61,391 nt of DNA from Actinocorallia populi (GCF_002995495.1 NZ_PVZV01000016.1:1-61391), one strand, 5' to 3'; counted from the stretch's first letter, positions 32,275 through 41,700 are shown. Numbers and translations are program-made. Notes: a model not told the origin generated them from the letters alone.

Positions 32275-34647
32275 TCAGCCGGGGGCGGGCTGCAGCGGGT
32301 CGGGTTGCTCGCGCTGCAGCCGCATCTCGGTCAGTCCCGTCTCGTAGTCGTCGCGTTCGGCGGCCAGGAGCTGTTCGTCGGCGAGGGCCTCGGTGTGGTC
32401 GGCGGCCGCCAGGGCGCGGGCGTAGGCGATGTCGGTGGCTACGAGTTCCTGCAGCTCGATGGCGGCCTGGGCCAGGATCTCCTCGATCTCGGCGTCCTTG
32501 GCCTGCTCCAGCTCGTCCTGGGTGATGGGCCGGATGCGGGCAGGGGCGCTCAGGTGGCGTGGCGCTCGCTTGGCGCCGGGCGGCAGGGGTCGGCCGCGCC
32601 GGGCGGGCTGCTCGGTCGGCTCGGCTGTCTGGGCTGCGGCGGCCTTCTGGGCGGCCTGCTCGATGGTGGCGTCCCAGCTGGCGATGAGGGAGCGCCAGAT
32701 AGCGCGGTCGGCCTGGTGGGCGTCGATGAGCTCCTGGCGGCGAGTGAGGGCGTCGACCTCGACGGCGACCTCGTCCAGGGTGCATCGGCCGCGTCGCCAC
32801 AGGCCGGGCCCGGCGCGCTCGGCCAGGCCGTGCTCGGCCAGCCGGGTCAGCGCCCGGGTGACGGTGGAGGAGCCCAGGCCGGTGACGCGGGCGAGCTCCG
32901 CCGGGGAGAGGGGCGTGGTGCCCAGGGCGTCGTAGACGAGGCTGGCCGGCACCTTCAGCACCAGGAAGACCGGGTGCAGCGCCTCGATCCGGCCCGCTCG
33001 CCACGACCTCCAGGCCGCCTCGCTCTCGTACTTCTTGGGGATGACCAGCAGGTACGCGTCGGCCTGCTCGCGCCGCCCGCGACGCACCAGGTCCACGAAC
33101 GCGTTCGGTCCGCTCGCCAAGGTCTGCAGGAGGCTCGCGACGGTCGTGTAGTGGACTCCGGTCATCAGTGACAGGTTGCGCGCGCCGAACTCGATCGTGG
33201 TCGCTCCCGACATCTGCGCCGCGGCGCCCAGGGCCTTGAGCAGGGACAGGATCGAGGCAGCAGCCCCTCCCCACTCGGCCAGCATCTCCGGGTCCTGCTG
33301 AGCGATGCGGACCGCGTTGTGCCACTGGCGGATCTGCTGGTACTGGGTCAGCTGCCCGTAGGCGACGGGGTGCCGGACGGGGAGATCACCCAGCAGCTTT
33401 ACGTTGTCAGGGTCGTCGGTTGTTTCTGCGGGCAGGGAGGGGGGCGGCGTAGGAACAAGCCCACTGGTGTAGGAATCTGGGCCAGCCTCCCCCCTTCGAG
33501 TCTCACCGGCGATTTTTTGCCAGAGGTGCTCGGCGGCGCTCTTGCCGCGCCAGCCGCGCTTGCGCTCCCACAGCACCGCCAGGCCGGGCCAGCACCCGCC
33601 GGGGGCCATGGACTGCTCCACCTCGTGGAAGCGCCACCCGCGGTAGAACAGGGCGCCGAAGAGGGCCATGCGGGCCTGGTGGCGGGTGGCGTAGCCGTGG
33701 GCGGCGTGGTCGCCGGTGCGCGCCAACTCCTCCAGGCGGGGCGGCAGCGGACGGGCGCCGCCCGGGCGGGGGGACCAGTGGTAGCCGCGCCCGTCGACCG
33801 GCGCCCAGCTGCCCGCTGAGGGCACCAGCACGTTGCCGCCGCGGGCCGCGGCCGCCAGCTCGGCCTCCAGCTCCTCGTGCAGCGCGTTCCACGCCGCCGC
33901 GCCGTTGGGGCGACGGGCGACGTCGACGGCCGCGGCCAGGCTCATCCCGTGCAGGCGCAGGTAGCCGCTCAGACGGCCGTCGCGGACCTTGTGCGCAGCA
34001 CCGGGGGGACGGATCTGGGAGTCGGGCTGATACATCGGCGCCGGGTCGATGACCGGGAAACGGCGAGAAAGCGCCTCGGCCAGCTCCCGCAGCTCCCGGA
34101 ACGGCCGCGGCAGGGAGAAGGGGATGTAGAGGTGGAAGCCTCCGCTGGGAGAGCGGTCGAGGATGTAGCGGCAGCCCGCCCGACCCAGCAGGACGGCCAC
34201 CCGGTCGACCACCTGCACCAGGTGACCGCGCCGATCGGTGATCTGCTCGGGCACCCGACCCATGTCCACATCCAGCACCACCATCCGGCCCGTCCCGGCG
34301 TGCACGTCACCGACGGGGATGGTGGCGGGCTGGCTGGGCAACTCGGTGCTCAGCGCCACTTCCAGACGCCTGCGGCCCTCGTCCTTGCAGCGCGGGAAGG
34401 TCTTACCGCCATCGGGCGAGCGGCGCATCACCGCACGGCCCGCCAAAAGCGGAGCCAGGGCCGCCCACGTCTGCGCGGCCGCAGCGCGCTCGGCCGACGG
34501 CTCGACCGCCGACGCGCCCGTCGTGCGTATCAGCGGCTGACCTGGGAAGACTTCCCCAGGGATCTGGAGATCAGAGGCGGTCTGACCGCCCCTGGTCTCG
34601 GGGCGGTCTGGGCCGGCCTCACGAAGCGGTGCTATCGTGGGCTCCAT
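32275..34647 (-). CDS. rep: Plasmid replication protein with AEP primase-like domain
   Basis: 790 residues from ATG 34647. The N-terminal part has archaeo-eukaryotic primase features: VVLDVDMGR (metal-binding Asp pair), RSPSGGFHLYIPF and SQIRPPGAAHK. A middle region follows, with a winged-helix HTH LSPAELARVTGLGSSTVTRALTRLAEHGL (about 595-625) that may bind the origin, and a long helical C-terminus. Similar Rep proteins initiate replication on actinobacterial plasmids and integrative elements. Start has a weak SD, and alternatives lie slightly upstream. It lies at the end of the minus-strand backbone. A fragment of its C-terminal region recurs at 25705. Confidence 0.75.
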   Translation of the reverse strand: MEPTIAPLREAGPDRPETRGGQTASDLQIPGEVFPGQPLIRTTGASAVEPSAERAAAAQTWAALAPLLAGRAVMRRSPDGGKTFPRCKDEGRRRLEVALSTELPSQPATIPVGDVHAGTGRMVVLDVDMGRVPEQITDRRGHLVQVVDRVAVLLGRAGCRYILDRSPSGGFHLYIPFSLPRPFRELRELAEALSRRFPVIDPAPMYQPDSQIRPPGAAHKVRDGRLSGYLRLHGMSLAAAVDVARRPNGAAAWNALHEELEAELAAAARGGNVLVPSAGSWAPVDGRGYHWSPRPGGARPLPPRLEELARTGDHAAHGYATRHQARMALFGALFYRGWRFHEVEQSMAPGGCWPGLAVLWERKRGWRGKSAAEHLWQKIAGETRRGEAGPDSYTSGLVPTPPPSLPAETTDDPDNVKLLGDLPVRHPVAYGQLTQYQQIRQWHNAVRIAQQDPEMLAEWGGAAASILSLLKALGAAAQMSGATTIEFGARNLSLMTGVHYTTVASLLQTLASGPNAFVDLVRRGRREQADAYLLVIPKKYESEAAWRSWRAGRIEALHPVFLVLKVPASLVYDALGTTPLSPAELARVTGLGSSTVTRALTRLAEHGLAERAGPGLWRRGRCTLDEVAVEVDALTRRQELIDAHQADRAIWRSLIASWDATIEQAAQKAAAAQTAEPTEQPARRGRPLPPGAKRAPRHLSAPARIRPITQDELEQAKDAEIEEILAQAAIELQELVATDIAYARALAAADHTEALADEQLLAAERDDYETGLTEMRLQREQPDPLQPAPG

Positions 34648-35689
34648 TCGTGGCAAGGGCCAGTGGGCATGCAAAAGCCCTCTGGTGGTGAACCGGCCGC
34701 CGGCAAGCGGTCGGAGATCCGTCCCAGATGAGGATTGGCAGTCCTCGGGACGGTGGATTTTGAGTGGGTAGAGGCGTCGTTCCTGGCAGGGGCGGGCGCC
34801 TCTTCTGCTTTTAGATCACGATCACTCCCGCGTTCGGCGCAGACGAAGAAGCCCAGCGTCCCAGCAGCGGCGCATATGGACACGCAGGCATGCCGGACAG
34901 CCGGGCGGTAAGAGAAAACGAGGGTTTCGGCGCGGGAGGCGCGCTCGAGGTTTGCGCCGTTATCGGCGTGCCGCGTGTTGCGGCTCTTGCAAGGGCAGGT
35001 ACCCTCATGCTCGTAGCTCCGCTGTTGTAGGTCAAAGCTGCGGTGGAGCTCGGAGCTCGAACCCCGGCCAGGGTTCTTGCTCCAGACAACGACGACGAGT
35101 CGCTGTTCACCGGCTGCTACTCCGGTGGGCGACGAGTCGTCGTTGTTGTTTTGTAGGGGATTGTGCCGCGAGTGGATCACGGCAGGTCCCGTGAGGCACG
35201 CTACACCCACAGCAACCTCAGCGGCACCTGACACGCCAGTGCCGCCACGTCGAAGTCGCGCGGTGGGCGTGGCTTCGGTCGTCAAGGCCTTCGGCTCACG
35301 GCCGTGCGGCCACGCTCCTTCTGCAAAGACGAGAGGGCCATACGGCCTGGTCAGATGCGTCGGCAGGCAGCATGGACCATCGGGTGTGCTTACGTCGCGT
35401 GGCACGAACCCGCCCGGCAGGCGAACCGATCGATTCTTCGCGTTCATGCACTTATCGGTCATGACGTGACAGGCGGTGTGGGGAATCGTGACATCGGGGT
35501 CCCGGCTTTTATCGGCCGTTTGCGGACCCGCCGGGAGCGCCGACGTGGCCGCCTGCAGGGGGATGCGAGCGGCTCCGGTGACGTCGGCGGCGGGCGGGTG
35601 GAGCGGTGGTGTGCTGGTCATCTCGGCTTCCCGGGGCTGGTGTGACTCGTACGGCCGAAGAGAGCCCGGCCGGGCGGCCGGGCCGGGGT
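34648..35689. other. About 1 kb upstream of rep, mostly non-coding; possible origin region
   Basis: Lower coding bias, with one strong hairpin at 35086-35146. A minus-strand frame opens from ATG 35621 (MTSTPPLHPPAADVTGAAR...) with GGGAAG upstream and reads to 34632, but composition degrades after about 60 codons, so a gene is uncertain. Given its place just upstream of rep, the region is a candidate for the replication origin; this is inference. Confidence 0.4.
35086..35146 (+). terminator. Hairpin with T-rich tail
   Basis: Arms ACAACGACGAC and GTCGTCGTTGT enclose a second small stem (CCGG...CCGG). TGTTTTGT follows on the plus strand. A terminator is the simplest reading, but a structured origin element is possible. 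Confidence 0.5.
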
Positions 35690-36037
35690 TCAGTCGGTGA
35701 TGCGGTCCAGGACGTCGTCGGCGCGGCCAGCCAAGAGGTTGACGGCGGTGGTGGTGTCGCGGGTAATGCTCAGCAGCGCGACAGCGGCGGCGAGGATGAC
35801 GTCGCACAGCTCGCCCTGAACGTCGGCGAGGTCGGCGTTCACTCCCTTGCGCGGGTTCTGGCCCTGCAGGCCGATCCAGGCGCTGATGGCCTCGCCGTAC
35901 TCCTCGCCGATCTTGAGCAGGCGCAGGGTCTGCTGCAGGTCGTCGTCTCCGCTGTGGCGGTCGAGCCAGTCGACGACTTCGGCGGCGCTGTCCCAGACGT
36001 AGTCGCCAATCGGCTCGCGGGTCGTGGTGTCGGTCAT
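35690..36037 (-). CDS. MazG-like nucleotide pyrophosphohydrolase family protein
   Basis: 115 residues. Residues 40-100 (LLKIGEEYGEAISAWIG ... DVQGELCDVILAAAVAL) match the all-alpha NTP pyrophosphohydrolase pattern, with EExxE at 46-50 and a later ExxD pair for Mg2+. It may clean non-canonical nucleotides or (p)ppGpp during transfer or replication. It lies between rep and the translocase gene on the same strand and is followed by a 60-bp repeat also found after the translocase gene. Confidence 0.75.
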   Translation of the reverse strand: MTDTTTREPIGDYVWDSAAEVVDWLDRHSGDDDLQQTLRLLKIGEEYGEAISAWIGLQGQNPRKGVNADLADVQGELCDVILAAAVALLSITRDTTTAVNLLAGRADDVLDRITD

Positions 36038-36180
36038 CAGGTTCTCCTTGGAGTGTCTGAAGAGAGAAAGGTGTGGGGATCGGGCGGATTGTGAGCTCGA
36101 GCCGGAATCTTTTTTGCGGAGCTGGTGTGACTCGGCGGGCCGGAGAGAGCCCGATCCGCGGGGTGCGGGCCGGGCCGGGG

Positions 36181-37638
36181 TCAGGCGGGGGCGTACAGGC
36201 CGCGCTCAGGGCGGGTGACGGCTTCGTTGTTGGCCAGGCCGATGAGGGCGTTGCGCACCGAGCCCAGGCGCACGGTCTTGCCGCCGTCGGCGTTGACGGC
36301 CTCGAAGATGGCTTCGGCGTCCATGGGGTTCTCGGCCTTGCCGAGGACGGCCAGGACGCGGTCGTCCAGGCGGGTTGCGGCGGGGCTGCCGCCGCTGGGC
36401 GGCGTGCCGTCCGTGGCGGCCGCGGCTGCGGTCGGCGGCGGCTGCTCGCCCCGCAGTTCGTCGCACAGCTTCTTTATGGCCTCGCGGTCGTGGCGGGCCT
36501 TGTAGGCCTCGCCCGCGGCCTTGTGAGAAGCGGCCTCCAGACGGGGCGGCTCGTCGTCTCCGTAGAGGGCCAGGATCTCGGGGTCCAGGCCCGGGCTGGG
36601 GGAGATGGGGCCGATCCGGAAGTGGCGCATCATCGAGGTGGGTCGGGGGCCAGACAGCAGGTAGCCGGTGCCCTGGGTGCCGGGCCCGTCTTCTTCGTCG
36701 TCGTCTTCGTCCACGTCGAACTGGCTGGTCAGGTCGCGGGCGCGCAGCGTCTTGGGGATGGGCATGAGCTGCTCGCCGGCGGGCAGCAGCCCGTCGGAGA
36801 CGAGCTGGCGCATCATCGACGACGACCAGCGCAGCAGGGTGACCTCGCCCTCCTTCAGCATCGCCCGCAGGGTGTCTGAGCCGCCGAGCTCTTCCAGGTG
36901 GGAGGCCTGCGCGGCCAGGCCGATACCGACGCCGACGGAGCGGCCGGTGCGGCCGATCTCGCGGATGAGGTAGGTGCCTTCGTCGCGGTAGGCGCTGCCC
37001 TTCTCCAGCAGGCGGTTGGCTTCGTCGATGCGGACGTGCAGGAGCGGGTCGGGGTCGTTCAACACGAACGCGGAGCGGCCCATGGCGCTGTAGCGGGCGC
37101 GGCGGTCTTCGATGACGGCCACGGCGGCGCGCAGCATGAGGATGGCCTCCTCCAGGCTGTCGCCGGGCCAGTCGACGTTGTCCTTGGCCTCGGGCACGGA
37201 CTGGCCGCCTTTGAGGTCGGCGAGCCAGACCACGATCCCGTTGATCTTCTCGGCGGCCAGCTCCAGCTGCAGCGTCCTGCTCTTGCCGGCGCCGGTGGTG
37301 CCGAACAGCAGGAAGCGCTGCGCGCTTCCGGTGCTGACGTCGAACAGGCGCTTCTTGACCGGGCGGCCGTTGTGGTAGCGGCCGACGGTGATGCGGCCCG
37401 CCTTGTCCATCACCAGGTCCTCGCGGGCGACGGGACGGACTTCGGCGAGGGGGTTGGAGGGGTAGATGGTGATGAGGCCGCGCCGCACGCCGTCGGTCTC
37501 CACGGCGATCCTGGTCGGGTCCGCGATGTCCAGGGCGGAGCACAGGGCGGTGAGGTCGTAGCGGATCACCTGGCCCTGGGGGACCTCGATGCGCAGCTCC
37601 ACGATCTCTTCAGCGTTGGCCAGCAGCATCATGCTCAT
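36181..37638 (-). CDS. traB: FtsK/SpoIIIE-type DNA translocase (TraB-like)
   Basis: 485 residues from ATG 37638 with AGGAGA upstream. Walker A FGTTGAGKS (about 115-123), Walker B-like LLHVRIDEANRLL (about 200), and a sensor region LREIGRTGRSVGVGIGLAAQ, as in FtsK-HerA ATPases. The C-terminal about 70 residues (DRVLAVLGKAENPMDAEAIFEAVNADGG) form a winged helix, comparable to FtsK-gamma/TraB for recognising short repeats. It lacks the membrane domain; a separate membrane protein gene lies 14 nt upstream. It should pump double-stranded plasmid DNA between mycelial cells. Last strong gene of the transfer operon. Confidence 0.88.
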   Translation of the reverse strand: MSMMLLANAEEIVELRIEVPQGQVIRYDLTALCSALDIADPTRIAVETDGVRRGLITIYPSNPLAEVRPVAREDLVMDKAGRITVGRYHNGRPVKKRLFDVSTGSAQRFLLFGTTGAGKSRTLQLELAAEKINGIVVWLADLKGGQSVPEAKDNVDWPGDSLEEAILMLRAAVAVIEDRRARYSAMGRSAFVLNDPDPLLHVRIDEANRLLEKGSAYRDEGTYLIREIGRTGRSVGVGIGLAAQASHLEELGGSDTLRAMLKEGEVTLLRWSSSMMRQLVSDGLLPAGEQLMPIPKTLRARDLTSQFDVDEDDDEEDGPGTQGTGYLLSGPRPTSMMRHFRIGPISPSPGLDPEILALYGDDEPPRLEAASHKAAGEAYKARHDREAIKKLCDELRGEQPPPTAAAAATDGTPPSGGSPAATRLDDRVLAVLGKAENPMDAEAIFEAVNADGGKTVRLGSVRNALIGLANNEAVTRPERGLYAPA

Positions 37639-37652
37639 GACGGGGCTTCTCC

Positions 37653-38552
37653 TTAAACGAGGGCGGTGGTGTCGGAGTTCTTGACGAGAGAGGGCCGCTC
37701 GGCCTCGGCCGCAGCGGTGGTGGGGCGGCCGACGCGGATGCCGGTGATGACGGCGCCGGGCATCGCGGCCGGGGCGATCTGCTGCGCCCAGATCTCGGCG
37801 GGGTCGTCGCTTGCTTCCTCGGCGGTCTGGCCGATGCTCAGCCGCCGCACCCCGGCGCCCCGGCCGGGCACGGGGGTGACCTTGATGAGGTCCTCGGGGA
37901 CGTCCATCAACGCACTGAGGCGCTTGATGGAGATGTCCGGGACGGGCTCGCCAGGCAAGGTGGCGCGGATGACGGCCTGCATCGTCTGTTCGCCGGTCTG
38001 CTCGATGGCCTCCAGGCGGGTGCCGGGGGCGGCGCCGCCGGTGGTGGCGACGCGCTGCGCCCACCAGGCGGCGGCCGGGTGGTCGTAGACCTCCTGCAGC
38101 ACCACGTCCGCTGAGACGACGGCCGCAGGCGGCGGAGGCGGGGAGACCATGCGGCGGGCGGTGCGGGCCGGGCGCAACAGCCACGTGCCGACCGTCCAGG
38201 CGGCCAGGGCCAGGGCCTCGCCCCAGTGCACGCCGGTGATGAGACGCTCGGCGACCAGAAGGGCGGAGAGGCTGATGCCCGGCATCAGGTACAGCACCGA
38301 GGTGGTGGCCTTCTGGTGGCCGGAAGGCTGGCCGAACCGCAGGCCGAGCAGTCCGGCGCCGGTGACGGCCGCGGTGCCCAGCAGCACGGGCCCGAAGTTC
38401 TCCGGGGCGATCATGACGACGCCGGCGGCGGTTGTCCCGGCAAGGGTGGTGATGCGCCCCGTGGCGTCCCGGACGACGTCGATGCGGCGGCGGGCGTCCT
38501 GCAGGTGGGGGGTGTCGGGGATCTCGATGGTCAGCGAGCGCGGCGCGGACAT
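37653..38552 (-). CDS. Membrane protein of the transfer operon
   Basis: 299 residues. Four hydrophobic segments at about 40-60, 62-72, 83-100 and 110-125 are followed by a cytoplasmic domain of mixed alpha/beta character (DISIKRLSALMDVPEDLIKVTPVPGRGAGVRRLSI). Gene order immediately before the translocase gene suggests it takes the role of the FtsK/TraB membrane part as a separate subunit. RBS GAAGGAGA before the ATG. Family not identified. Confidence 0.7.
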   Translation of the reverse strand: MSAPRSLTIEIPDTPHLQDARRRIDVVRDATGRITTLAGTTAAGVVMIAPENFGPVLLGTAAVTGAGLLGLRFGQPSGHQKATTSVLYLMPGISLSALLVAERLITGVHWGEALALAAWTVGTWLLRPARTARRMVSPPPPPAAVVSADVVLQEVYDHPAAAWWAQRVATTGGAAPGTRLEAIEQTGEQTMQAVIRATLPGEPVPDISIKRLSALMDVPEDLIKVTPVPGRGAGVRRLSIGQTAEEASDDPAEIWAQQIAPAAMPGAVITGIRVGRPTTAAAEAERPSLVKNSDTTALV

Positions 38553-38578
38553 GACTGTTGGTCTCCTTCCAGGAGGGG

Positions 38579-39013
38579 TCAGCGGTTGCTGTAGAACTGG
38601 GCGTCGGCCATGGGAACGGGCATGCCGTTGGCCGCCCCGGCCACCGAGCCGTAGTCGGCCCGGTGGGCGGCGGCGGTGGCTTCGAAGAGCACCGAGAGGT
38701 CTTCCAGACTCGTGGCCATCGCCTCGGCCTCCTCCAGCACGCTGCGCATCACGGCCGCGGCGTCGCGGTGCTCGGCGACGGTGTCGACGTCGACGACCAG
38801 TGCGGCCATCTGGTCGGCCAGGCGGTCCACCGACTCCGAGCAGCCCTCGACGTAGCGGTAGGTGGAGCGGACCTGCTCCGACAGGCCGCGCAGCTTCATC
38901 CCGGCGGCGGCCAGCTGGACGAGGAGGACGCCGTAGCGCACCGCATCGCCGGCCACCGCGACCGCAGTGGCCACCAGCCCGCCGCCGCTGTCGCTGCGTT
39001 CGATCTCGGTCAT
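38579..39013 (-). CDS. Transfer-operon helical protein (144 aa)
   Basis: A mainly helical protein: the N-terminal GGLVATAVAVAGDAVRYGVLLVQLAAAGMKL is weakly hydrophobic. The rest (LADQMAALVVDVDTVAEHRDAAAVMRSVLEEAEAMATSLEDL) is coiled-coil-like. No catalytic motif. It lies 10 nt after the 39023 gene's stop and 26 nt before the next gene, so it belongs to the same operon. Function unknown. Confidence 0.65.
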   Translation of the reverse strand: MTEIERSDSGGGLVATAVAVAGDAVRYGVLLVQLAAAGMKLRGLSEQVRSTYRYVEGCSESVDRLADQMAALVVDVDTVAEHRDAAAVMRSVLEEAEAMATSLEDLSVLFEATAAAHRADYGSVAGAANGMPVPMADAQFYSNR

Positions 39014-39022
39014 GACCGGCTC

Positions 39023-40831
39023 CTATTCGTTGTGGTAGTCGCGCTCGGCGGGGCGGGCGTGGCCCGCATCCCGCACAGCGTCGGCCAGGCCCTGGTGGCG
39101 GGCGGCGGCGTTGGTGCCGGCGGTGGAGATCGACTCGGACGCGGCGGGCAGCTTCTCGGCGATGGCCTGAGCGCGGGCCTTGACCGTGACGACCTTGTCC
39201 ATCAAGGCCAGGACCATCCCCTCCAGCACACCGGGGACCTTGAGGTCGACGATCTCGGCGTGCAGGACCTCCAGCTTGGAAAACAGCCGGTCACAGGCCT
39301 CTGCGGAATGCAGGGCCTCGGTGACGCCGTCGGTGATCTCAGCGGCCATGTCGGCATCGGCGTCGATGACGTCGTAGATGGTCAGCTCGGCATCGGCGTA
39401 CTGGGTGTTCAGACGGCCCATCTGCATCGCGGTCATGGTCTCTCCTTCACTAGGGCCCTCAGACGCGGGCACGAACGGGACTTCACCGGCCGCATCGGGG
39501 CGCTGTGGCTGGTCCTGGTCGAGCCGCTCAACGGTGGTCTGCACCGTCGTGTCGGCCCGCTGCGGCGGACGCATGTCCTGCCAGGTCGGCAGACCCGGCA
39601 CAGAAGGCGCCTGCCTCTCACCGCGCTCCCGCGGCTTCTCTCGCTCGGCCTCCTCCCAGACGGCCTCCACCACTTCCTCTTCCGGCCCCTTGACCTCCGG
39701 CACCCGCTCCGCGGCCTTCGCGCCGTCAGCCTTGGTGCCGGGTGCCTCGCCGTCGGTCTTCGCGTCGCCGGTCTTCGTGCCGTCGGTCTTCGCGCCATCG
39801 GCCTTCTTGCCGTCCGTCTTCGCGTCCGCGGTCTTCGTGCCGTCGGTCTTCTTGTTGTCCGTCTTCGCGCCGTCGACCTTCGCGCCGTCGACCTTCTTGC
39901 CATCGGTCTTCGCGCCGTCGGTCTTCGCGTCCGCGGTCTTCGTGCCGTCGGTCTTCTTGTTGTCCGTCTTCGCGTCGCCGGTCTTCTTGCCATCGGTCTT
40001 CGCGTCGCCGGTCTTCGCGCCATCGGCCTTCTTGCCATCGGCCTTCTTGCCATCGGTCTTTTTGCCGGAGGTATTGCCGTCGGCGTTCTTCTTCTGTTGC
40101 TTGGAGTTGCCGTCTTGAGCGTCCTGGTCCTTCTTCCAGAACCGGCGCTTGCTGGTCTGCTTGCCGTTCGGGGAGCTGGTGGAGGATGCGTCCGTCCCGC
40201 CCTTGCGGCCTGCCTTGGGGTTAGAGACGCTGCCCGTCCGGCCGTCGCTACCGGTCTTGCGCTTGGTGGCGGCCGGGGAGCCCAGCAGGCCCTTGGAACC
40301 ACCGCCACCCTTGGAGCCGCCGCCGTTGGTGCCCTTCGCCGCGGTCCCGTTCGAGCGTGTGGCGGTAGCGGTCGGTGCGGGTTTGGCGGCGGCGCGGGCC
40401 TTGTCGGCCTCGGCCTGGGCCTTTTCTGCCAAGGCCCGCTTGTGGGCGGCGCGGGCCCGCCAGCTCGCCCCGGCCTGCCACATGCCGCGGGCACCGGCGA
40501 TGCCCAGTGCGGTCATCATCGCCAGGCCGACCGCGACGGTGTCGCGTGCGGTGGGGTGGTCGGGATCGTAAGCCGGCGGCTCGAATTCGCCCTCGTCGTC
40601 CTCGACATCTCCGTCGCCGGGCAGGGAGATCGCGGGCATGGTCAGGTGCAGGGGCGGGGCCATGTCCCGCGCGTCGGGCATCCGGGGAGCAGGGGGCACC
40701 GGAACATCCCCGCCGCCATCGCCGTCGGCCGGGGCGGGCTCGGGGGCGGGGTCGTTGCGCAGGAACGCCGGCAGGCCGACGCGCGGGAAGGTCAGCACAT
40801 CGGCGCCCGTGGTCTCGTCGCGGCCGGTCAT
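39023..40831 (-). CDS. Transfer-operon protein with Lys/Asp/Gly-rich repeat region
   Basis: 602 residues. An acidic proline-rich N-terminus is followed by a short hydrophobic segment (VAVGLAMMTALGIAGARGMW, about 100-118). Then a long basic region contains 5-residue repeats such as TDGKK, ADGKK and TDGAK (about residues 255-370). The folded C-terminal part (MGRLNTQYADAELTIYDVIDADADMAAEITDGV ...) is helical. ATG 40831 overlaps the previous stop by ATGA. The basic repeat may bind DNA or the cell wall. Family not recognised. Confidence 0.7.
   Translation of the reverse strand: MTGRDETTGADVLTFPRVGLPAFLRNDPAPEPAPADGDGGGDVPVPPAPRMPDARDMAPPLHLTMPAISLPGDGDVEDDEGEFEPPAYDPDHPTARDTVAVGLAMMTALGIAGARGMWQAGASWRARAAHKRALAEKAQAEADKARAAAKPAPTATATRSNGTAAKGTNGGGSKGGGGSKGLLGSPAATKRKTGSDGRTGSVSNPKAGRKGGTDASSTSSPNGKQTSKRRFWKKDQDAQDGNSKQQKKNADGNTSGKKTDGKKADGKKADGAKTGDAKTDGKKTGDAKTDNKKTDGTKTADAKTDGAKTDGKKVDGAKVDGAKTDNKKTDGTKTADAKTDGKKADGAKTDGTKTGDAKTDGEAPGTKADGAKAAERVPEVKGPEEEVVEAVWEEAEREKPRERGERQAPSVPGLPTWQDMRPPQRADTTVQTTVERLDQDQPQRPDAAGEVPFVPASEGPSEGETMTAMQMGRLNTQYADAELTIYDVIDADADMAAEITDGVTEALHSAEACDRLFSKLEVLHAEIVDLKVPGVLEGMVLALMDKVVTVKARAQAIAEKLPAASESISTAGTNAAARHQGLADAVRDAGHARPAERDYHNE
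39737..40069. repeat. 15-bp imperfect tandem repeats coding for TDGKK-like units
   Basis: On the plus strand the motif is GCCGTCGGTCTTCGC or similar, repeated about 22 times. Such arrays change length easily by slippage. Confidence 0.85.
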
Positions 40832-41085
40832 GACACCCGCCTCTTGGCCTCGGCCTGCTCGCACTGCTCGGCCCAGGTGGCCAGCAGACGCGCCAGGTCC
40901 TTGAGGGCCTCGTCGCTGCCGGTGGTGCGCTTGATGCGCATGGCGGCGGCCTTGGCGCGGTCGACACCGACCGCGACGTAGTCCTCGGCGCTCTGGCAGG
41001 CGGCGTACTTGCCCTGCCAGTGCTCGGCGATGTTCTGCAGCCGGCGGATCTCCGGCGACAGCTTGCGGGGGGCTCGCCTGCTCAT
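40828..41085 (-). CDS. Transfer-operon small protein (85 aa)
   Basis: A basic helical protein (MSRRAPRKLSPEIRRLQNIAEHWQGKY ... VDRAKAAAMRIKRTTGSDEALKDLARLLATWAEQ; about 80% helix-forming). Both ends overlap neighbours by ATGA (41085/41082 and 40831/40828). Possibly DNA-binding through the basic N-terminus. Family unknown. Confidence 0.7.
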   Translation of the reverse strand: MSRRAPRKLSPEIRRLQNIAEHWQGKYAACQSAEDYVAVGVDRAKAAAMRIKRTTGSDEALKDLARLLATWAEQCEQAEAKRRVS

Positions 41086-41558
41086 GCCGACCACCGCTCA
41101 TCCCGGACCATGTCCATGAAGCCGCGACGCGAGCCCTCAGAGCTCTGGTCGGCCGACGGCAGGGGCGGGGCGCTGCCGGGCCGCGGCTGCACCGCGGGCC
41201 GGCTGCGGCCGCCCAGCGGCGGAGCCTGCTTGACCTGGCGGGCGGCCTGGCGCAGCGCGGGCAGCTCGTGGCGGCCCTTGCGGTAGCGGGCCTCCAGCTG
41301 GTGGGTGAGCTGCGCAGCCTCTTCCAGGTGCTCCTGGATGCGGCCGAACGGGCTCTTGACCCAGCGGTGCCGCCACCAGGCTTCGAAGCTGCCGTAGCCC
41401 TCCGGCGGGTTGGCCTTCCACATCGCCTCCGCGTCGCGCCGGATACGGGAGACGTAGTCGGCCTGGCCCTCCAGAATCTTGCGCAGCTGGGCGCTGAACG
41501 CCTTCATCATCTCCGGGTCATCGAGCATGTCCCCGGACCACTCGGACTCGTTGGTCAT
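41082..41558 (-). CDS. Transfer-operon hypothetical protein (158 aa)
   Basis: GAAAGGGGACG precedes the ATG. The acidic N-terminus (DMLDDPEMMKAFSAQLRKILEGQADYVSRI) is followed by a Trp-rich centre (GYGSFEAWWRHRWVKSPFGR) and a basic proline-rich tail. No known domain. It opens a new translational unit after the 142-nt gap that follows the 41701-42081 gene, and its stop is coupled to the next gene. Confidence 0.65.
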   Translation of the reverse strand: MTNESEWSGDMLDDPEMMKAFSAQLRKILEGQADYVSRIRRDAEAMWKANPPEGYGSFEAWWRHRWVKSPFGRIQEHLEEAAQLTHQLEARYRKGRHELPALRQAARQVKQAPPLGGRSRPAVQPRPGSAPPLPSADQSSEGSRRGFMDMVRDERWSA

Positions 41559-41700
41559 TCGGTCGTCCCCTTTCGAAGAAGTTGCGGGAGTAGAGAGGTA
41601 CGGGCCTCGTCCATCCGGCCGGAGCAGGTGTCCGGCGGGCTGGGCTGGGTCCGTGCCGGGGCCCGGCCGGGGGGCGCAACCCCTCGGCCGGGCTCGCGGG

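Noticed and set aside
35041-35075. tRNA-like 3' segment (GGTTCGAGCTCC on the minus strand)
   Set aside because: No matching acceptor, D or anticodon arms; T-stem pairing is poor.
34632-35621. 330-codon minus-strand frame upstream of rep
   Set aside because: Only the first about 60 codons look coding; later parts overlap hairpins and the rep start region. Kept as part of the intergenic entry, not called as a gene.
39023-40981. Long plus-strand frames opposite the transfer genes (up to about 800 codons)
   Set aside because: They mirror the high-GC3 minus-strand genes; their translations are Val/Leu/Gly or Arg/Pro-rich low complexity with no RBS.
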